A stretch of DNA of 64,000 nucleotides from Gnetum montanum (Eukaryota; Streptophyta; Gnetopsida; Gnetales; Gnetaceae): contig MNCI01015670.1 of the NCBI GenBank assembly GCA_015680685.1, positions 785,916 to 849,915 of the forward strand, in the 5' to 3' direction. The notes beneath the pieces are model-generated. The model did not search any database, was not told where the DNA came from, and saw nothing but the letters and a program-made list of their open reading frames with translations. Below, one piece after another: positions 1-10,814 of the stretch. Positions within the stretch are counted from its first letter, which is position 1. Each line of letters begins with the position of its first letter. The position numbers and the translations under genes were made by a program.

Positions 1-240
1 GTCTTCAACCAAGCTTCCTTATTTTTAGGCATTCTAACCATTTGTCACAATCCTCACTAAGTGGTGGATGAGTCACCTTCTCCACTTGTCACAATTGTAG
101 AATTCCACTTGTTTCACTTGTAGGCTTCCACTTGCCTTACTTGAAGGAAAATTATTTTCTAATTTAAATAAAACATAATTAAACATATTGATTAATACTA
201 TATTGCTAGTAATATTTACCTAATAGTATATACATATATT
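1..240 (-). repeat. Possible start of E1 3' LTR / 3' noncoding region
   Basis: This AT-rich stretch lies downstream of the integrase C-terminus on the minus strand. It resembles in composition the outer end of the E1 5' LTR (about 6880-7060). I cannot fix a TG start or a polypurine tract, so it may still be internal noncoding sequence. Confidence 0.35.
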
Positions 241-316
241 ATTTTGTGCAAGGACATCTTCAAGTTGTATGCAATTGTCCCAAATAATGTTTTATATGCA
301 AAACATTATATGGAAA

Positions 317-1801
317 TTACAATTCTATGCCATCCAAAGTTGATAATTTGTAAGTGTCCTTTGATAATTGCTTTGTAATTTGAAAGGGACCAATCCATGT
401 AAACTTATTTTGTTTCTTCATATTCCATAATAGGACAAGGTCCCCTATCTTGAAATTTCTTTTCAAAGCCTTTCTATCAAACCATATTTTAACTTGAGAT
501 GTATTCTATAACAAATTATCCCTTACTTTATCTACTTCAATCTCTCTTTTAACAAGCAAAGTCATGAAACTTCTATCTTTATCAGTTTTTTCACTATATC
601 TTTGTACAAATTCAGAAGCTGAACTTACAATCTTGTTTGTAATTCTTGCTAGCAAACCATAAACTAAATTATATGGTGATGTCCCAATAGCTTTCTTAAA
701 TTTGATTCGGTCTGACCATAACGCAGATTGTAGATAATCGATCCGATTTCCTGGATTCCCATCCATCGATTTCTTGATATAAGCGATAAGCTTTTTATTT
801 GTGGATTCTACTAAGACATTTCCTTGAGGATAATAATTTGATGAGGAAAATAAGAAAATGGATTTTTCAGATGCCCATTTGATAAATTCTTCGGATTTGA
901 AGGCGGGTCCATTATCTGACACTAACACTTCGGGTAGATCAAATCTACTTAGAATATGGTCTTCTAGAAACTTAATCACATTTGATGCTGACCTTCCTCT
1001 TAGAGCTTTTGCTTCAGACCATTTAGTGAAATAATTAGTAGCTATGAGAATAAACTTGTGTCCAGCTCTTGAAGGAGTAATTGTACCGATAAAATCCAAA
1101 CCCCATTGCTGAAATGGTCTATCTGCAACTACTAGCTTTAAAGGAGCTCTAGCCCTTCTAATTTTGAGCCCATGAATTTGACATTTATAGCATTTTTGAA
1201 TCTTTGAGCTAATATCTTGATACATGGAAGGCCAGTAATATCCATATTGAAGTATATGTTGCATAGTCGATTTAGGGGATTCATAAAATAAATTCAAATG
1301 GTCATGAAATTGTTTCAAAATAAAACTAATTTGATCATTATGAACACATTCCAATAAAACTCCCCGAAAATATTTTCTATATAATATTCCATCTATAATA
1401 ATGAATCTTTGTGCTCTTTTGAGGAAATCTCTCTTTTGACTTGTGGTTAAATTATTTGAGATTTTCCTTGTACTAAGAAATTTGAGAATTTCATCATACC
1501 AATTCCCTTCATGGGTATCAAGTGTACATACTTTACTTTTTCTAGTCATTAACTTGGCTAATCCCATTCCCTTAATTGTCTTGCATATTTCTAATGAAAA
1601 TCTAAAACTTTGCAACTTTATAAGCCATTTTCCTCTTTTTAATCCAATCTCATTTTGGGCTAGGAATCGCTTGACTATAGGTTTAATTAGTATAATATGG
1701 ACTAATGAACTTTCCAAATAATACTTAAAATGCTGAAGTGCTTTGATGAATGCGAAAGCTTGTTTCTCTAAGTCTGAATAATTTAACTCTAAACTTTTCA
1801 A
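317..1801 (-). pseudogene. pol: E1 pol: RNase H C-terminal half and integrase
   Basis: Counting from 1801, residues 1-70 are the C-terminal half of the RT-linked RNase H. Residues 160-210 are the integrase zinc region (H166, C204, C207; the expected second His position is occupied by Phe/Tyr). The integrase core shows D236, D296 and E332, a DD35E spacing, so its catalytic triad is complete. An in-frame TAG at 506-508 interrupts it, but similarity to the E2 copy continues in frame (GDLVLLWN, GPFQI) to a TAA at 317-319. The RNase H portion reads ILIKP where a catalytic Asp (TDH) is expected. It follows the RT with a frame change near 1801. Integrase would insert element cDNA into the genome. 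Confidence 0.88.
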
Positions 1802-2963
1802 CTAATACCCAAAAAAATCCAGTTGGTTCATCTTGACCTTCACTATCCTTTTGTGTTAGAATGGCAGCGATAGAATCATTTGAAGGATAAGAATATAACC
1901 AAAAATCTTCTTTAAGCCTAGGCTTCACCAAATATTGAGCCTCTTGTATAGCAATTTTAACTTCTGATAAAGATCTCTCTGACTCTGGTGTTTTCTCGAC
2001 TTGGACATCCTTTTTTAGCATATGCATCAAAGGTTTGGTAATTTCAGTAAATTCGGGGATGAACTTTTTCACAAATTTTATCTTCCCAAAGAAAGATCTA
2101 AGATATTTTTTACTTGTGGGATGCTCAATATTTTGTACTGCTTGAATTTGGGAGTTGTCTATGGTAATTCCTTCTTGACATATCACATGACCTAATAAAC
2201 TTCCGGATTTAACCCTGAAGATACACTTCTTAGGATTTAATGAAATACCAAACTCATGACATCTGTCGAAAACTTGCTGAAGATGATCAATATGATCTTC
2301 TTTTTTCTTTGAGAATATTGTAATATCATCCAAATAAACCACCATGAATTTGCCTAATAAATCTTTGAATGCTAAATCCATTGCTATTTGAAACGTAGCT
2401 CCAGCATTTGATAATTTGAATGGAATTCTTTGGTAGGCGAAAGTTCCCCATTTGGTGATAAATGCTGTTTTGTACCGATCATTCTTATCTACCACAATTT
2501 GATTATAACCTGAGAAACCATCTAAAAAGGAATATACTTGACAACCTGAGACTTTAATAAGCATCTCATCATTTCTTGGAAGTGGATACTTATTCTTTTT
2601 TGAGGCATCATTCAGATTTCTAAAGTCTACATAAAGCATTATATCATCATTTTTCTTTTTGACTGGAACAAGGTTAGAAAGCCATGTAGAATATTGTACT
2701 AAATATATGATTTGTGCCTGCAACAACTTCTTAATTTCGGCTTCCATAGCTGGTTCAAATGATGGATTGAATTTCCTTTGTTTTTGCTTGACTATTTTGC
2801 AACCTTCTATTAGAGGGATCTTATGTGTCATCACATCTTGCCTAAAAGCTTTAAGATCATCATAAGACCAAGCAAAATTGTCCAAATTATTTCTTAGACA
2901 TGTTAACAAATTTTGCTTGAAATTTAAATCTCTTTCCTTTGTAACATTCAACATCTTTGGCAT
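1725..2963 (-). pseudogene. pol: E1 pol: reverse transcriptase and RNase H N-terminal half
   Basis: This 412-residue stretch is a Ty3/gypsy reverse transcriptase. VDFRNLNDASKK is near residue 112, SFLDGFSGYNQI near 145-156 and the catalytic YLDD at 210-213 is intact. SLLGHVICQEGI is near 256. The last 90 residues enter the RT-linked RNase H (DFWLYSYPSND). These motifs fit the Tat-like group better than chromoviruses. It sits in a different frame from gag, protease and integrase, which implies frameshifts near 2950 and 1800. Its overlap with flanking reading frames is a by-product of those shifts, not gene overlap. Confidence 0.88.
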
Positions 2964-3394
2964 TTGTCTAATCCAAAATTCACTACCTCGAAAGCTTGAA
3001 TATCTGGGTTTTGTATATCCTTTCCAGTAAGTAAATTTTTCTTAAACTCATGTTCCAAGTCAATCATCCTTCTTGGAATGAAATTAGCTTTGGAGTTTGA
3101 CGACATTTCAGGCATCACTTGACCCTCAAATTCTTGTTTGTTTTTCATAAATCTTAGTACTTGATCATCATCTTCAAATACTTGTAAATGTCTTATATTA
3201 TCTGGTACCGATGGCTGATGTTCTTCTTCAATCATGACATCTTTGTAACTTTNGTATAACTCCCATTTATCCTCATTCTTTGATTGTTTCTTTGCAGGAC
3301 TATAACTTTCTTGGAGTGTACAAATTTTGTTTTCAACACCTCCTTTTTCAACCATCTTACTTTTTCCATTTGAAGTAATGTTATCAATCATCAA
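2948..3394 (-). pseudogene. E1 protease-RT linker with almost all of an additional RNase H missing
   Basis: The minus-strand frame reads DKWELY, then an unknown residue caused by the single N at 3253, then SYKDVMIEEEHQPSV. In copies E2 and D the sequence after (K)WELY/KWKLY runs for about 130 codons through a second RNase H before the QPSV-type motif. E1 therefore lacks that domain, with the join exactly at the N. Downstream residues (HLQVFEDD, LRFMKNKQEF) match E2 (HLQVFEDD, LKFLKNKDEF). The loss may be a real deletion or an assembly collapse. Confidence 0.7.
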
Positions 3395-3424
3395 AGGTTC
3401 GCTATAGATGTATATCTGATTTGG

Positions 3425-3961
3425 TTATCCTTTCCAAGGTAACCACATGTGAGAATAATCTGTTGATATGTAACCTGAGAAATTTTTACTCCAACTTCTA
3501 CTCAATAAGAGACTATGTGAATTTGGTATATCTGCCACTTGAATAGTTACTCTACTTCTAATGTGGGGTTTAGAAGCAATTTCCAATAGAACATTTGATA
3601 ATTGGCCTACAGTCTTCACTCTACTCTTATCCACTTGAACAATCTTTTTGTATGATTTTTCAGGAATCAAACCAAGTTTCTTACATATAGACAATGGCAT
3701 TATAGTAGATGTAGCTCCAGAATCAACCAAACAATTGTGTAAGTATTTATTCTTTAATTTCATTGTCAAAAGGAAAGGAGGAGCTTCCTTATCATATGAG
3801 GTCTTTAACTTCTCATCATTATTAGACACATAACTTAACTCTGATTCTCTAACTCTCCTTTTACCTTTAATGACCTCTAAAGCCTTTCTTTGTTGATCTC
3901 CTATTTGAAGCAACTGATAAAAGCTAATATTAACCTTGACATGTTTAAGGTCTTCGATCAA
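3425..3961 (-). pseudogene. E1 aspartic protease
   Basis: The retroviral-type aspartic protease active site reads LVDSGATSTIM (DSG at residues 80-82 counted from 3961). It is followed by LSICKKLGL and a later hydrophobic segment. It would cleave the Gag-Pol polyprotein inside virus-like particles. It shares its frame with gag upstream, separated by stops. E2 (20600-21050) and D (51730-52190) have degenerate homologues; in D the triad has become NSQ. It is called a pseudogene because the polyprotein is interrupted. Confidence 0.82.
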
Positions 3962-4015
3962 ATCGTACTCTCCATCACTAATAAAGCTTGGTCTCTTTAT
4001 CTATTTGTTGAAAGA

Positions 4016-5404
4016 CTAATTTGGAGTGCTTTGCTCTATTTGATTATCTTTACCTTTATTCTTATCTCTTCTATTTGGCTCAAAAGCTTTTCTTTTAGTA
4101 GATGGATTAGTAGTAACATTTGGGGGTCTAGAAGTAGTTAATATCTCTTTATATCGAAGATTATATCCATTTTCCTCATTGTTATTGCATTCTTCATCTG
4201 ATGACATATCTTCTTCAGAACTTGATAGAGAAGAAGTATCACTAGATCCATTGCTAGAAGATTTACTTGCATAATGAACACTAGATAACTCATTATCAGA
4301 TTCAATATCAAGAAAGTTGGACATAATAAGGTCACTTTCATCCTCATCTTCTACTAACTTAGTGTCTTGATGTTTATGCTTTCTATTTTTCCTTTCTTCC
4401 TTGATATTAACTCTTGCCAAAGCTTTTTCAAGCTTCACTATTTTGTTAGACATATCTCTCATTAATTGTCCTTTTTCAAATCCTACTCTTTCATGTTCTT
4501 GCTCTATCTTAACATGAGATGGACCTGGTAAAGCTTTAAATTGAGCAAAATCTTGCATAGGAATCATAACTCTTTCTTCTCTTTTTTGAATTGCAATATT
4601 TTCTTCAAGATTCAAGTTCAACTATTTTTCTAACTGTATAGCTTCACTAAAGTAGTCATTCAGTGTAGTTAGGTTTCGAGTTCTCCTTAACCAAATTGAA
4701 ATGTTGAGGTTGATAGCCTTAAGGTAAGTTTCCTTAAGCATTTCTTCTGATGGCCTTTATTGCCTTTGAAAGAGTCCACAAATTCGTTGAAACATGATAT
4801 TGAAATCTCTAATTGACCCTTTAACTCCTTGCTTAGCTTGTATCAGCCCACAGTATAGTTGTTGTTGATCTAATTGATTACCAAACTGGGCCAAGAAAAG
4901 CTTCTTCATGTCATCCCAACTTGTAATACTATTACTTGGTAAGTTTGAATACCAAATCTGAGCCATATCCTTTAGATTTGATACAAACAACCTACAAGCT
5001 TGATCTTGATGTTGAATATTTGCATGAGCTAAAGCTAACTCAAACATGTGAATATATTCTTCAGCTAAATAAGCTTTTCCAGGAATAAAAGGTTGAAGCA
5101 AATATTTGTAAACTACCTTAGGAATATCATTGTAATTCTAAAATCCTAATAGTGTAACTCCTTGCCAAGGATTTGCCATCCTATTCCTTTGAAATGTTGA
5201 ACTCTTAGACTTTCTAGATCTTCTCTTACGAATTGATAAACCAGATATAATGGGTGATCATTTTGATCTTCTAGTTTTCACTCCACTACTTGTTCCCAAT
5301 TCAAAAACTTTCTTTTGTTCTTCTTCTGATGAAGAATCAGTCTTAGAATCGAGAATATCTTTTGAAACTTTCAAATCTTCCAAACTATCAATCTTCTTGG
5401 TCAT
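4016..5404 (-). pseudogene. gag: E1 gag
   Basis: The likely initiator ATG is at 5404-5402 (MTKKIDSLEDL...), about 90 nt after the primer-binding site. The N-terminal part is Ser/Glu/Lys-rich. The central part (about 5190-4740) is a capsid-like retrotransposon gag domain with PFIPGKAYLAEEY, FELALAHA, WYSNLPSNSITSWDDMKKLFLAQF. The C-terminal part is charged and low-complexity (KHKHQDTK, SSNGSSDTSSLSSSEED). Three or more in-frame stops interrupt it, including one TGA after about 43 codons and a TAG near 4624. No zinc knuckle was seen. D retains the same capsid-like section; E2 has lost it. Confidence 0.8.
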
Positions 5405-5481
5405 GAACTGAAAATAGTATTTCTTAAGCCTTTATAGTAACAAATAATTGTTGATATGCTTATAAGGCTTATGAACCTAGA

Positions 5482-5497
5482 GGCTGAATTTTCAGCC
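5482..5497. other. Palindromic leader hairpin next to E1 primer-binding site
   Basis: GGCTGAATTTTCAGCC is a perfect 6-bp stem with a 4-nt loop immediately downstream of the primer-binding site on the element's sense strand. It could fold in the RNA leader. It is not evident in copies E2 or D, so its significance is uncertain. Confidence 0.5.
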
Positions 5498-5513
5498 CTC
5501 CTTCTAGCGCCAA
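5496..5513 (-). other. E1 primer-binding site
   Basis: The minus strand reads TTGGCGCTAGAAGGAGGG, a few bases inside the LTR end (...CCAACA). The same site appears, mutated, in E2 (19904-19921) and D (50159-50178). It would anneal a tRNA 3' end ending in CGCCA(A); I could not name the tRNA with certainty. Confidence 0.72.
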
Positions 5514-5519
5514 AAGAAT

Positions 5520-7060
5520 TGTTGGCGACCGTTTGGGACGCGACCGCCAATGAGTGTCCTAAAATAGGATTTAGGTGCTTGCTGGTCTTTGGCAACACCA
5601 AGGCCCAGATACCTCCAAATAAACTCAGTAGTTAATGTGAGTATGTGTGTGTGCTATTGCGGCATGCTGTTGTGAAATATGAAATGACTGCATTATGTGT
5701 AAACTACAAATGACTTACTTTAAAGAGATTCAGCCAACTTTGCCAAGTATTGCGAGTTGTTGAGAGTTCCTATTTTGTTCAATTGCCTAGTCTACATGAT
5801 CCTTATAACACCTACTTGTAAAAAATAAAATTTTGCAAAAACATTTGAGAACAAATTTTCGAATCTAGTTCTAATTTTTCCCAGAGAAAGAGATAGTTCC
5901 ACAAGAAAACTAGAAATATAGCAAGATTCGATGGAAATAGATAGAGAAGAAAGCAGATTTGCGTGGAACTCAAATATTTAAACAAGGTAAAATGACACGA
6001 GTAAACACTTCTCAATAAAGCTATCCCAAATTCAATAACTATGAATTTTTCAAACTTCCAAGGCTCAAATAAGCAATTTCTTCAAGACAATCCTACTATG
6101 CTACCAAAAAAATTACTACGTAAACTACCATGTACGAGACTCCATTTTGGCTAGATAATGGATGTCAACGATTGCATTCAACAGAACCTTCAAAAGACTT
6201 GACAATTTTTGATTCAAATATCATAGATATTCACTTTAAAGATAAAATAAAGCTATTCTGGTGCCATCAAAATACCAAAGATTTTTTGAACCCTCTTAAC
6301 TATTGAATCGTTCAATGACATGACTACAAGCAGAGGCTCTCTTACAACGATCTTAATAGCAGTTCCTATATGTTGCACAATAACAAAATTTACTACTAAA
6401 ATGATCTTAAGGCTTTTAAACACAAGTGCTTCTATGGAAAAATTTTAACAGAAATTTCCTATTGGGCAACAAGAATGATAAGAGCAATCTAAAAATCCCA
6501 AAATTACATGCCAAGGATGATACTATCTAAACCACTAGCTAAACAATTTAAACAAAAAGAAAATAAAACATAACTCATAGGACCATGACAAAGAGGTTGA
6601 AATCTTTTATTTAGCAAGTCATCAAGCAATCGTTCACAATTTCTTCTTACAAGCTCTTCCGGGAATCCAAAGTGTGTGTCCAAGTGAGAGCCCAAGTGCT
6701 AGCTAGTAGCCGTCCAAAGTGTAGTATCCAATATCTTCCCCAAAATTCCTCCTTTTTCCCCTTCCCAAAAGTCCTTTTATAAGGTTCACATGGTAGTTAC
6801 ATTCCAAAATATCCTAGCTAACTTTTCTCCCAAGTAAGGAGGTTACAACTTACCCATCTAGTTAGGAGGAAGTTATGTAGTTAGGAAGTTATACATAAAG
6901 TTAGGAGGAATTTATGCTATCATTAATAAATACTACAAATATTTAATATAATATTATAAATATTTTAACATTAATATTACAAATATTTTTATAGGTAGTA
7001 ACTTATATAATAATGTTTGAAAAATAATGTTTTGAAGCCTTGGGATAATTAAATTAAAAA
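5520..7060 (-). repeat. E1 5' LTR
   Basis: The inner end (TGTTGGCG on the plus strand, CGCCAACA on the element strand) is fixed by similarity to the E2 LTR ends at 19897 and 40918. Similarity to the E2 LTR continues outward (for example the stretch around 5590-5640). The outer boundary near 7060 is a guess from the end of the AT-rich U3-like block. A TATA-like box lies at 6775-6783. The window holds no intact second copy, so boundary and age cannot be measured. Confidence 0.65.
6775..6783 (-). promoter_or_regulatory. Candidate TATA box of E1 LTR
   Basis: The minus strand reads CTTATAAAAGG in the U3 part of the LTR, preceded by AT-rich sequence, a position expected for the element promoter. 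Confidence 0.45.
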
Positions 7061-7546
7061 GTAAGTTTATAACAAGGGCTTCACACTATTAGTGTATGTG
7101 ATATTGTGACCATTTAAAATTTTATTTTTGATGAACTGCAACTCTGGTTTACTGGCATCAGCCCAAAATATCTCTTGACACCTATCTTGGTGTGCCTTTG
7201 TGTCTTTGTTGCTGCATTCAGTGAACTCATATCCGATATCGAATGCATTGGCATCGGGCATGGATGCTATTTCGGATGGCAGGTTCCAAGAGAAGTGAAT
7301 GACATATCGCCTAAAAATTTGAAATGCGTTCTTTGGGAAAAGCCCTGTTTGGCAAGGTAGCAACCTGCAACAAAGTATTGGAAGTTACGGCGGTGAGCTG
7401 GAAATACGCCTGTCGCTGGAGCTATTTTCTTTGCAGCCTTTATTCTTAGCCCATGGATTTTTTTTTGAGTGTGACCACAGCTAGACCTTCACGTGGGACA
7501 GAGGCAGTCATTTTTGCAGATCCATCATGAAATAGTAAGGATCAGA
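7061..7546. other. Unassigned stretch, more GC-rich than its surroundings
   Basis: No recognisable gene. GC content rises from about 7180 onward. Because the following RH24-like fragment starts at its own ATG, this may be the former upstream region or 5' UTR of that host gene. A polypyrimidine run ending in TTTGCAG near 7432 could be an old splice acceptor on the plus strand. A minus-strand reading frame (7067-7363) has no family match that I can support. Confidence 0.4.
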
Positions 7547-8055
7547 ATGTTGAAGCGCAAGTTCAGATTCAAGGGTTTCGGCGTAAACAGGCTGGGTCTT
7601 CTGGGCAATTCTACCATTCTGGGGTTTGAATCCGCGAAATCGTAGGTGTGTCTGTACATACCATCGCCGACTAGAGCCCCCTAGTGACCACTTTGAAGGT
7701 CATGTCCTAGACAACATTGAGTACACCGGGGGTTTCAACAACATCAATATTGATGGCGACAGTGGTGACAAAGAAGTGGATCCACTAGATGCGTTCACGG
7801 AGGGAATTAGGAAGAAATTGATGCCTTGAATGTTGGATATGATTCTGACCAAGAGGTTTATGATGCCACCAAGGCCATCAACACCACCTAGAGCCATCTC
7901 AAGAATGATTCTAACGATAATCTGGTTGTGCCCGATATTTGTAGATTGAGGAGAACACTTCTATTGCCGCCCTGACTGTTTTGGAAATTGAAGCTTTCTG
8001 GAAGAGTCTGAGAATTAAGCTTTCTATATTTTTGCAAGGCAGAGCCAAATATAAA
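7547..8055 (+). pseudogene. Fragment of a DEAD-box RNA helicase N-terminus (RH24-like)
   Basis: Starting at the ATG at 7547, the plus strand reads MLKRKFRFKGFGVNR, resembling the N-terminus of plant RH24 (MSKRKFGFEGFGINR). Further matches in the same order but changing frames are CLYIPSPTR, LDNIEY, DPLDAFTEGI, ALNVGYDSDQEVYDATKA, SNDNLVV and ENTSIAAL...EAFWKSLRIKLS. The last corresponds to the segment just before the helicase core. About 45 codons are missing between DAFTEGI and ALNVGYD. No helicase motif (Q, Walker A, DEAD) remains, as the fragment stops where T3 sequence begins. It is a decayed host gene piece, not a working gene. The family match is from memory of RH24, so a protein search should confirm it. 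Confidence 0.72.
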
Positions 8056-8059
8056 ACAT

Positions 8060-9575
8060 GAACTTAACAATGGTTAACAGGAATTTTAATTTCTTATTGA
8101 TGCATTCATGAATGGGGTGGGCTCTTCTTAATCGATAAAGCTTTTCAATTCTTTTTTCAATCTTCCTATCATACAGGGGCATGATAAATTTTCCTTTTCT
8201 TGGTATCATCATTTGAAAATGNTGTTAGCCTTTGGATATGATGGGCTCCTAATTCTGATAGTCTCCCTTGGGCATAGACTCCAAGAGTTCTTCTTGTTTA
8301 TGATCTAAGTCCATATATGATGTGGCAAAGTTATTTTCAATAAGAATAACCATGGCCAAGGCATCAGTGCATGAGAGAATAATATCTATCCATGGTGGTG
8401 TCCAAGCGTTCATGTGTTCCTTGCCTCCATCCTTGGATCTATCTTCTTAAATTAGACACTTAGGAGTACGTTTGATAGTTATCATTGAATAAGTCTATCA
8501 TTGTACTTCACCCATGAATGGATTTTGGCTCCAAGGACTGATACTAGCTTTCTGCTTCCTTGATGAGTGTGATGAGAAATAGCTTTAATTCTTGCCAATA
8601 AATTTCAATATTCTATAAGGAATAGGTATCATGAAAGGCTTGAAGATGTGTTTGTGGATCAAAGTTATATCCCCCCTTATATCTAGAAATATTATTCAGA
8701 TCAAGTCACTTAATCTGACTATCTTTCACATGCTTTGTTGGAATTTTTACTTCCTGTACAATATTCAGCATATTTTGAGTGGCAAGCAAAGGCTCATCAT
8801 CATCATTATTTTGATGATGCCCATGATGTCCTTTTCTACCCCTTCATTCATGGCGTTCTTTATGATTATCATTATCTTACTATTCAAATTCATCATGGTT
8901 GTTATTTTTGCGTTGTTTGTCAAAAGGAAAAGAGGAAGAAGAAGATGTAGACAAAGAGAGTGAAAAGGTAGGAGGACTACCATCACCATGGTATCTACCA
9001 TTACCTCTATGCTTTTCATGGTCACATTCATCAGCTTTCTTATCATCTTGATGCTTTCTTGAGCGCTTGCTTTAACTTCTACTTTTGTCTAAACCTGGAT
9101 TATTGATAGTGGACTATAGATTTAGGTTCACACTTCCATCACCAATATCAAGGGATGAAGAGTCTTCAGGTTGATAACCCATAAAGGGAGGATCCTCATT
9201 GTCATTTTGGTTGAGTAGGAATAAGATATTGGTGAGCCATTTCCCATTCATAGCCTCATGGTGTTTCTCCTAGTGTTGATCTCTTTTGCATTATGTTTTA
9301 GTGGGACAATAGTCTTAGTAGTCATGGTCATGCATAACGTACTCTTCTTGAAGATCTTAGATGTCTAACCTCCTAAGAGTTTAGAGTAGCATTCTAGGCA
9401 AAAATCGATTAGGAGGAATTATAGTGTTGCCCTCCATATCTCACCAATGCAATTGTTCATCTTGATGCAGAATGAAGTTGAAGTCAAGCATATGCTCATC
9501 TGGATGAGTATATACCACCTTGCATTCTTGAGGAATTAGCAATTTAGCATCATTACACCTATTAGAAGAAGACAT
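8060..9575 (-). pseudogene. gag: T3 gag (family T), antisense to T3 pol
   Basis: The minus strand begins with ATG at 9575 (MSSSNRCND..., compare T1 MSSSHKSNS...). It carries the same segments as T1 and T2 gag: a YTHPDEHMLDFNFILHQD-type N-terminus, a basic His/Arg/Ser-rich middle (about 8770-9060) and a capsid-like region ending near 8060. Stops and frameshifts are frequent. The 3' end of gag and the gag-protease linker, about 1 kb in T1, are absent. A single N lies at 8222. The left end abuts the RH24-like fragment; the exact join is not defined. Confidence 0.68.
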
Positions 9576-9710
9576 TTTGTAATTACAATAAGATATTAGT
9601 GTGCTTAAATTATTATATTTATTTTGAGAATGATTTTGACCTTAGGGGTTGTCCAATGATGTTAATGATTTTCACTATGCTTAGATAGTGCACATTTTAA
9701 ACAAAAAGAA

Positions 9711-9728
9711 TCCCTGGAAATGGTGCCA
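9711..9728 (-). other. T3 primer-binding site (tRNA-Asp type, mutated)
   Basis: The minus strand reads TGGCACCATTTCCAGGGA directly inside the LTR end. It matches the plant tRNA-Asp site TGGCGCCGTTGCCGGGGA at 14 of 18 positions, and three of the four changes are G to A. Confidence 0.7.
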
Positions 9729-9729
9729 A

Positions 9730-10655
9730 TGATGAGTGAGAAATATAACTACACTCAACCATTGGAATCATTAATAATTCATGCATGATCTAGTTGAATT
9801 CCATGAATTCTATATCTTTCGGTACACTAGTCTCTGGGAACTGAACTTGCCCTAACAATCATTTGTTGTCTTCCCAATTATAGTTGTGATATACAAAGGT
9901 ATGGTTAAGTGTAATCGAGGCATGTGATTTTTATTATTTTTATGTTTTATATTTTGAGTGCTTAAAATAAAGGATGAAGGGAATAAAGTAATTTAATTTC
10001 TAATTTAATCTAAATAACTAGTTAAGGTCTAATTATTCTTAACATAAGTATCTAGTCCCAGTTTTCATACACATCTTGAGCACGTATAATATTGTTGGGT
10101 TACAAAATGTTAAGCATTACTAGGATTACCAAGCATCATTTTCCTACTTGAAGTGGTCATACTTATGTGCTTAATTAATTACTATTTAACCTAGCTAGCT
10201 TAATTCCTTAATTAGCTTAATTATTGAAAACATTAAAGGAAATTGCATGAAACATTAAATGCATAAATAAAATATTTAATCTAGCCAAAGTGCTACAAGG
10301 TTTATCATAAATCTTATCTTTATTGCCCCACACACTACCATGCTTAGGTATAATAGTGCTTGAATAAATATCCATACACTTATTGACTCCTACTGCAGGC
10401 ACTTTGGGAAAATATAATAACTATGGGGAAGAAAAATTGTAAGAGCTTTGCTATGCTATGACTAATATTTCTTAAAATTATGTGCTCAAGTGCTATATTT
10501 ATAGGTTAGCACACATCCCATGATATTGGATATCTGACATCACCTTTTATTTCCTAATATTGGGTATCTGATATTAGGGCTCCAATATCGAGTATCTAAT
10601 ATCAGGGTTCCAATATCGGATATTTGATATCAAAGCTAGATAAAATATACTTCAT
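9730..10655 (-). repeat. T3 LTR, antisense to T3 pol
   Basis: It begins TGATGAGTGAG at 9730, matching the inner LTR ends of T2 (63635, 54612). It shares the family's landmarks in order, such as ACTCAACCAT, CATGCATGATCTAGTTGAATTCC and GACTCCTACTGCAGGCA near 10383. The outer end is blurred; it lies after the GATATC-type subrepeats, around 10640-10660. Confidence 0.7.
10553..10637. repeat. Three-unit 28-29 bp GATATC subrepeat in T3 LTR
   Basis: Three adjacent units (10553-10581, 10582-10609, 10610-10637) share the pattern CCAATATCGGATATCTGATATCAGGGCT with substitutions. Each is itself near-palindromic around GATATC/AATATC. The same position in T1 and T2 LTRs has CG-rich GATATCGTGTACGCGATATC arrays. 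Confidence 0.75.
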
Positions 10656-10814
10656 CTGGTAAGATAAGATAGTTAAAAGGGAATATATAAAGTAATAAGT
10701 TTCCCTCTTAGTAATCCTTACTTATTTTCTAATAATGATGGATTTCTCCTTAGTTGTGTAAGGATCAAGATCTTGAGACATCAATTTAGGAAAGTAAATG
10801 AGATAATCCTTAGC

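Larger units (their letters stand above)
1..7060 (-). mobile_element. E1: Ty3/gypsy (Tat-like) element, family F, minus strand
   Basis: Read on the minus strand this holds 5' LTR, primer-binding site, gag, protease, RT, RNase H and integrase in the usual Ty3/gypsy order. Gag, protease and integrase share one reading frame; only the RT section is displaced, so the coding part carries few stops and about two frameshifts. It is the best preserved of three family-F copies here. The 3' LTR should lie at the left edge and is cut by the window. Family assignment (Tat-like) comes from RT motifs seen by eye, not from a tree. The right boundary near 7060 is approximate because no second LTR copy is available for comparison. 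Confidence 0.85.

Noticed and set aside
7067-7363. Minus-strand reading frame with a FWADA motif, suggesting a FAR1/MULE fragment
   Set aside because: Only five residues match and the neighbouring residues do not fit the family; the plus-strand RH24-like fragment begins just beyond and the frame is probably chance.
8765-9046. Met/Ile-rich frame as a membrane protein
   Set aside because: It is an out-of-frame reading of the His/Lys-rich gag segment of T3, as the T1 and T2 counterparts show.
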